From Theristus sp. LFF4_11 (lineage: Eukaryota; Nematoda; Chromadorea; Monhysterida; Xyalidae), in NCBI GenBank assembly GCA_030248135.1, contig JASANC010000231.1, positions 26,503 to 90,502 on the forward strand: 64,000 nucleotides of DNA, in the 5' to 3' direction. Below, in pieces: positions 59,701 to 64,000 of the stretch. Position numbers and translations under genes: made by a program. Position 1 is the first letter of the stretch. Each line of letters begins with the position of its first letter. The notes under the pieces are model-generated. The model was not told the origin of the DNA and made no database searches. It worked only from the letters and a program-made list of their open reading frames with translations.

Positions 59701-61584
59701 CTCATTCAGGTAATTATGGAGAAAAAACTGTCTACTTGACTGATTCGAGTGGAAGCGGCCGTGTTGTGAGATTTGACGGCTATTGCATTGATATGCATGG
59801 TGGGAAAAGAGCTTTTGAATATAACGACTGCAATATACGATCACATCATGGTCAATGTAACCGTCACTTGACCGATGTGACCAAAAAAATACTTTACAAT
59901 GGAAAACCGCTGGAAAAATGGAGATTTGAAAGCGATGCTCGAGAGAAACTGATTCGAGCAAATGGTTACCACCTAACCGTAATGTGGAGCTGCGAATGGC
60001 GCGACATGTTGCGAGATAAAACTGTTGCCGAACTCGTGCACATGGTTGACGTTGGCCCACAAATCCGCCAAAAAGAATATACGCAGAACGAAATGATTGA
60101 GGGTAAAATTTCGTGTTAAGTGTGGAAGTGAACTTGCAAAAAAGTGTTTTCCTGTTTTAGCCATCGAAAACGGTGTTGTTGAGGGGTTTTGCATAGCCTC
60201 AATCGTGTTGCCTGAACATTTGCGCAGTCGACATGATGAGTTCCCAGGTAAATTTTAAAAAAAGTCGGTGTACACTCTCTCATATCAAGTTGAACATGTT
60301 TTTAGCATTGTACAAAAAAGTGTTGATTCCGGACGAGATGATAATCGATCGAATGAAAGAATATGCCTCGAAGCACAACATCAAGCGTGTCAAGCAGAAA
60401 ACATTGGTCACGTCGTTTTTTGTTACGGATGCTTTTCTGAGCACAACCTATGTTCGTTACGTAATGGAATTGGGCTATGAAGTTGTTGATTTGCCTACTG
60501 TGTTTCAAATGAACAAAGCGACAATTTTCCACGATTTTATTTACGATCGTTGCGAGAAACGACGCGCTTGCGCGGAGTCTGGTGAAAAATTGCAGGCTGA
60601 AAGTTACAAGCTGCAACTGAACGCAGGTAATAAGCAATGAAAGCGTGTGTGTGTGTGTACGGCTCTGTGCGCAATCGCTAAACTTTTTTCAGGTGTTTTC
60701 GGGTCGAGTTTAATTCGAGCAGACAAGTTTCGCACTACGAAATTTTGCACGACGGAGCAGTTTGAAAAGAAATTTGCCAGTTGTAGCAGATTGGTTGATG
60801 TTTTACCAGCAGATGTTGGTGATGGTGCAGATTCTTTAATTGAAGTCAGCATAAAACCACGAAAAACTTATCGAAAAAACCCCGTCACGATTGGTCTTGA
60901 AGTAAGTGAGATGCTGGGCTTTATTATATGAGTTAAAAATTGAAAGTGTTTTGTTTAGATATTGTGGCTGGCCAAAGTTGCTTTGCTTCGTCTTTGCGCT
61001 GAAAAAATACCTGAATGGTTGGAGCCGTGGTCATATGAATTTATGAATTCGGATACGGATAATGTTTGCCTATCGCTAGCACGGAAATCGATTGAAGAAT
61101 GCGTTAAACCAAGCAAGTTGGCACAATTCAAACGAGAAGAGCCTCAGTTTTTTCAAATGTCGCCTTCACAGCGGTATACTCCAGGTAAGCTTTGTGTATA
61201 TGGCTATGGAAAAGTTTTGCACATTGCTTGTTTTTAGGTCTTTTTCACAAAGAATATGACGCTGAAACGGCTGTGTTTTTGGCGAGTAAACTTCACTTGA
61301 TTTGCAAGGCAGACAGTCAAGGAAACATGCAAAACGTTAAAATCGCTGCCAGAAGCATACCACGTGTTTTGTCGAATATAACTCATTTTTCTCTGACAAC
61401 ATTTCTGGATGCTTTATTCGATAGACACGACGAACAAATTACAACATATGACACTGGTATACGTCAAAAAAATTGTGAAATGGTTACATTTTTACAAAAA
61501 AAGCAATGTTTAAATGCATATTACATTAAGAGAAAATTACTGCCACCTGACTATATTGAAACAACTACGTATCCTGATTTGTAA
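56725..61584 (+). CDS. Family B DNA polymerase, protein-primed type (Polinton/adintovirus-like)
   Basis: Replicative polymerase of an endogenous virus-like element. Exons: 56725-57891, 57953-58515, 58580-58682, 58741-58851, 59587-59652, 59710-60102, 60161-60247, 60306-60626, 60693-60901, 60959-61184, 61238-61584; about 1197 codons in one phase. Seen: a Cys/His site (CCFCFEQFAFKQGLHKH), Exo I (CIDSES), Exo II (TWNGSKYD), Exo III (YCVQDCQ), palm motif A (CFDLTSLY), motif B region (KLQLNAGVFG) and motif C (NSDTDN). All catalytic acidic positions appear present and no frameshift is needed, so it is not visibly decayed. The 5' end is unsettled: the first exon opens with an acceptor at 56722-56724, although an internal ATG exists at 56865. 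Eight of ten introns are phase 1; nine are 53-66 nt, and one is 735 nt. It ends tail-to-tail with a 20-bp overlap onto the next minus-strand gene. Confidence 0.88.
58852..59586. repeat. Minisatellite filling a polymerase intron
   Basis: About ten units of roughly 73 bp built from GTCCTACCAGTGGCAGACGA, TGACATACTGCTAAGTCTGCC and AATGGCAGACGATGATACAG. Each unit contains the dyad GTCTGCCAATGGCAGAC. It lies between a GTGAGT donor (58852) and a TTTTTCAG acceptor (59586), so the intron is about 12 times longer than its neighbours. Confidence 0.9.
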
Positions 61585-62074
61585 TTTTTCGCTTCAAAAT
61601 AAAGTCTCTGACACGTTGATCTGGAATTAGCAAAGTGGGCATTCCACTCTTTGCAATCAAGTCAATAAAAAAGTTAAATCCAATAATCTTGTTTATTTGA
61701 TCTTGTTGTTGTTGTCCAGGTAGGTTTGGTCTCGGTTTTGTGACTGAAATTAGTAAATCGACCAGATTCGACGCCTTCACTGGTTTGCCGTCAACAACAA
61801 GTTCACCGTTTGTGTAATTAAACGCAAAAGAAGGTTGTTTAATCAAATGCGATAAAAGAATAGCAGAGCAGGCTCTTTGGCGTAAAGGAACAGCGGATAA
61901 CAACTCTGACATTACACGGTCGGTTAGATCGACTGTTTCCTCTGTTTGAGTTGAGCTAGTTTTTGTTGGCTCCACTGCAACTTCAATGGGCTGGTGGTGT
62001 TGCTGTTGTTGCTGTGTTAAATCTCGGTATCGTTGCACATCCAAAACCACCATTGGTTTGAAAGCCGTCGACAT
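61565..62074 (-). CDS. Virus-like region, small conserved-type protein
   Basis: Single exon, 169 aa, start MSTAFKPMVVL. A Gln/His-rich stretch is followed by a compact domain: SAVPLRQRACSAILLSHL, FAFNYTNGELVVDGKPV, SNLVDLLISVTK, then FFIDLIAKSGMPTLL. By pattern this resembles an uncharacterised protein often found next to the ATPase in Polinton/adintovirus elements, with a 'P..r..A..ll..l / W...G...dG..i..SNi.dL' layout. Function unknown. Its start overlaps the end of the frame at 61983-62330, and its stop overlaps the polymerase stop by 20 bp. Confidence 0.65.
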   Translation of the reverse strand: MSTAFKPMVVLDVQRYRDLTQQQQQHHQPIEVAVEPTKTSSTQTEETVDLTDRVMSELLSAVPLRQRACSAILLSHLIKQPSFAFNYTNGELVVDGKPVKASNLVDLLISVTKPRPNLPGQQQQDQINKIIGFNFFIDLIAKSGMPTLLIPDQRVRDFILKRKITNQDT

Positions 62075-62330
62075 TTTTTAAGCTCGCAAATATTCGTTTA
62101 AACTTTTGACGTTTTAATAAGAAAAGCCGACAATCGTTAGCATTGGCACATGAAATAAAAGCGGACAAATCACGTCGAATTTTAACGTTCAACTCGAGGT
62201 CTACCGCCGTTTTAGCACAGCACAATATAATTCGAAAAAGGGAGTCGTTACAATGCGTTAATATAGATCGTTTTATGTAGGGTGAAACTGATATATCTAG
62301 TAAAACGTCAAAAAGCTTTTGATTGCTCAT
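61983..62330 (-). CDS. Virus-like region, small protein overlapping the ATPase gene
   Basis: 115 aa, start MSNQKLFDVLLDIS. The start codon overlaps the ATPase stop as ATGA. The likely conserved part is YIKRSILTHCNDSLFRIILC to LFLLKRQKFKRIFASL, helical and basic at the end, similar in layout to a short protein found beside ATPases in Polinton-like elements. The last ~30 codons overlap the next gene's start and are Thr/Ala-rich, so they may be incidental. Function unknown. Confidence 0.55.
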   Translation of the reverse strand: MSNQKLFDVLLDISVSPYIKRSILTHCNDSLFRIILCCAKTAVDLELNVKIRRDLSAFISCANANDCRLFLLKRQKFKRIFASLKNVDGFQTNGGFGCATIPRFNTATTATPPAH

Positions 62331-63001
62331 GGTTGAAATACGTAGCCTTCGTTTTCGCCAAAAAACACGCCAGTTCTGAGCATGAATTTAGAGTCTCGCG
62401 TCGAAATTACAAAATAATCTCTATCTAAAGCATTAAAACAATAATCTGAAACTTGAGCTAAAAATGAAACTGGTTTGTGTGCAAAGTAAATGCGCGACAA
62501 ATTTGCGAGTGCGTCGCTTGTGCAGTTTTTCATGACTATTATATAATGAGCATTCTGACGAATTGTGGGCAAAACGGGGATAGACCTGTCGAATAAACTG
62601 TGTAGCAAAAAAATGTTCATGCTTTTGAAATGATGTGTTAGATTGGTACAAAGACGTCTGATGAGCTGTGACACATTCGGTTTTTTGAACAGGTAGAGCA
62701 AGTCATCGAATACGTTAACAACGATGCCGTCTACATTGGAATTGAAAAAATTGGTATCATTCAAAGCCTGTTCTGGTATCCCGCAAAACGTTTCCACTGT
62801 ACAGTCTAATGACTCCGATATCTGATCGTATATTGGCTGATAGACGTCATAAAAAATTCTGCACAACCCTATTTTTTGACCAGGTGCTGAAAAATTAAAA
62901 TGTTGCAATAGCTTCGCGCAGTAGCTCGTTTTGCGGGACTGACTAGCACCAACAAATACTAATAACGCGTTTTGTCGAAAGAAAAACTCATCGGCGTTCA
63001 T
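62327..63001 (-). CDS. A32-like genome-packaging ATPase (FtsK/HerA type)
   Basis: Single exon, 224 aa, start MNADEFFFRQ. P-loop region LLVFVGASQSRKTSYCAKLL; Walker B-like IVVNVFDDLLYLF; then CTNLTHHFKSMNIFLLHSLF and IRQNAHYIIVMKN, the arrangement of Polinton/adintovirus and poxvirus A32-type packaging ATPases, which pump genomes into capsids. Odd: the Walker A Gly before the catalytic Lys is Arg (SRKT), which may lower or abolish ATP binding or be a lineage variant. It heads a run of three overlapping minus-strand genes (63001 to 61565), which suggests one transcript. Its presence argues that the region derives from a virion-forming element. Confidence 0.82.
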   Translation of the reverse strand: MNADEFFFRQNALLVFVGASQSRKTSYCAKLLQHFNFSAPGQKIGLCRIFYDVYQPIYDQISESLDCTVETFCGIPEQALNDTNFFNSNVDGIVVNVFDDLLYLFKKPNVSQLIRRLCTNLTHHFKSMNIFLLHSLFDRSIPVLPTIRQNAHYIIVMKNCTSDALANLSRIYFAHKPVSFLAQVSDYCFNALDRDYFVISTRDSKFMLRTGVFFGENEGYVFQP

Positions 63002-63094
63002 AATGTAGTCGTTGATGAGTGGTTACTGTAATGACAGTGATTTTGGTGAACGAAACAAACAGCAATTTAAACGTCCCCCTAGTAAAAAAAAGAC

Positions 63095-63214
63095 TCACTC
63101 GTATATCAGCTCACTCATTGACATGTTGACGTAAGCCTCTTGCTGCAGCTGACGTTGTCGGCGTTTTCTAAGCGCATAAATCAATGCACCTCCAGCGATA
63201 GCGATACCAACAAT
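63095..63214 (-). CDS. Possible terminal exon of a small membrane protein
   Basis: After an acceptor (CCTTTTAG) the frame reads a short hydrophobic helix (IVGIAIAGGALIYAL), a basic stop-transfer cluster (RKRRQRQ) and an acidic/polar tail to TGA. Upstream exons were not found. It lies just upstream of the ATPase gene on the same strand. Low certainty. Confidence 0.35.
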   Translation of the reverse strand: MVGIAIAGGALIYALRKRRQRQLQQEAYVNMSMSELIYE

Positions 63215-63234
63215 CTAAAAGGTGACTGAGGTCA

Positions 63235-63400
63235 ACCACGCATTATGCAAATGAACCTCTCGAAAAAACACGAACCGAGCCAAAAAAACGGAACCAAGGG
63301 AAAAGGAGGGGGTTTTGGGGGAAGTGGGGGGCGGGTTAGTTTCGGTGCTGAAAACGGAAACTAGATGTATCTCAGTCTGTACTAAAAACGCCTAAAATGC
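63235..63400. other. Purine-rich low-complexity spacer
   Basis: Contains GGGAAAAGGAGGGGGTTTTG and GGGGAAGTGGGGGGCGGG. No gene seen. It separates the minus-strand and plus-strand genes of the virus-like region. Confidence 0.5.
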
Positions 63401-63499
63401 AACAAAAAAACACACCGCAATACAATCGGTGCTCCAGTCGAATTTTCTTATTTAGCAAACTGTCAGCCTGCAAACATTCGCAGTTGTACGGCCACGAGA

Positions 63500-63848
63500 T
63501 TGATTGAAGGTTTGGCAGCACTGCGATTGCATCAGAGTCAATCTTTGTCGAGCACACTGTTGACATTTTTACAACGTAATCAATTATCCGAATACGATAC
63601 TATAAATCATCCAGTTCAAAAGGCGCGAGTAAACTTTGCTCTGTTTATTGCCTATTCTTTGCTTCGCATATTATTAATGGAGAGTCGCCAACAGCAGTAT
63701 GTCAGCGAGCTAAGACGATATAAACATGTAGGTTTTAGTAAAGTAATAGCAATTCTATAGCAGAAAATCTCTTTTTTTTCAGATTCGGTTTGGTTGTCGA
63801 AACACGTTGATATTCGAAGCGCATTTTTCACATCATCATCTCGGATAG
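63500..63848 (+). CDS. Virus-like region, unknown small protein (5' end unclear)
   Basis: Two exons, about 63500-63727 and 63783-63848, join in phase 0 across a 55-nt intron (GTAGGT donor, T-rich acceptor) to a TAG stop. No ATG begins the visible frame, so the true start or an upstream exon lies to the left. The product is mostly helical (LSSTLLTFLQRNQLSEYDT, VNFALFIAYSLLRILL) with a His/Phe end. No family recognised. Confidence 0.45.
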
Positions 63849-63881
63849 ATAAGCGGCATTCAAAACTGAAGACACTTTACC

Positions 63882-64000
63882 ATGACCGCTGTGGTACATA
63901 CAAACATACGGCTGCCAGAAAACGCTAGCTATGCATATCCTGTTGGTGTTTCACAAACAAACATTGTATTTTTGATTTTGTTCGACGTTAATGCTATAAA
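63882..64000 (+). CDS. Start of a further gene, cut by the window edge
   Basis: An ATG with ACC before it opens a frame that stays open to the last base (39 codons: MTAVVHTNIRL, then NASYAYPVGVSQTNIVFLIL). Too short to identify; it could be a first exon of the next gene of the virus-like region. Confidence 0.35.
   Translation, partial: MTAVVHTNIRLPENASYAYPVGVSQTNIVFLILFDVNAI

Overview
The window comes from the nuclear genome of an invertebrate animal. Its genes are split by many spliceosomal introns and encode metazoan families: CDK10, an ionotropic receptor, PGM2, a serpin, TMEM245, a TLC-domain protein and a WRN-type RecQ helicase. Introns and spacers are crowded with short inverted-repeat elements. 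The species and phylum cannot be read from the sequence. Exon coordinates below were set by hand: splice sites were chosen so that reading phase closes across each gene and the spliced product has the length usual for its family.

Layout, left to right: last exon of CDK10 (+, 31-414); divergent ionotropic receptor (+, 1239-4803); FkbM-type methyltransferase (-, 5437-7663); PGM2 (-, 9022-15006, 16 exons, 619 aa); small secreted cysteine-rich protein (+, 15979-16733); intracellular serpin with two alternative reactive-centre-loop last exons plus a relic third (-, 16960-21301); CCDC92-like coiled-coil protein (-, 22658-24622); TMEM245 (+, 26500-38930, 15 exons, 880 aa) with a 5.5-kb intron full of transposons and satellites; TLC-domain membrane protein (-, 40174-42267); WRN-like helicase without an exonuclease domain (-, 43151-51715, 21 exons, 878 aa); a tandem satellite; and a small chromodomain/zinc-finger gene (-, 52738-53467).

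From about 54.5 kb to the right edge the character changes. This stretch is AT-rich and gene-dense and carries a virus-like gene set: a protein-primed-type family B DNA polymerase with all exonuclease and palm motifs in place, an A32-like packaging ATPase, two small overlapping genes next to the ATPase, and a possible PC4-like ssDNA-binding protein. I read it as an endogenous Polinton/Maverick or adintovirus-type element. Unusually, its genes are cut by many introns of 53-66 nt with GTA/GTG donors, whereas the flanking host genes often use GTTGGT or GTTCGT donors and have larger introns. One polymerase intron has been expanded by a 735-bp minisatellite. No integrase or capsid gene and no terminal repeats were identified; the element continues beyond the window.

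The repeats fall into recurring families: several MITE families, a tRNA-derived SINE pair, a Foldback-like element with minisatellite arms, and a hAT-like element with telomere-like ends. Several MITEs lie within a few tens of bases of splice sites.
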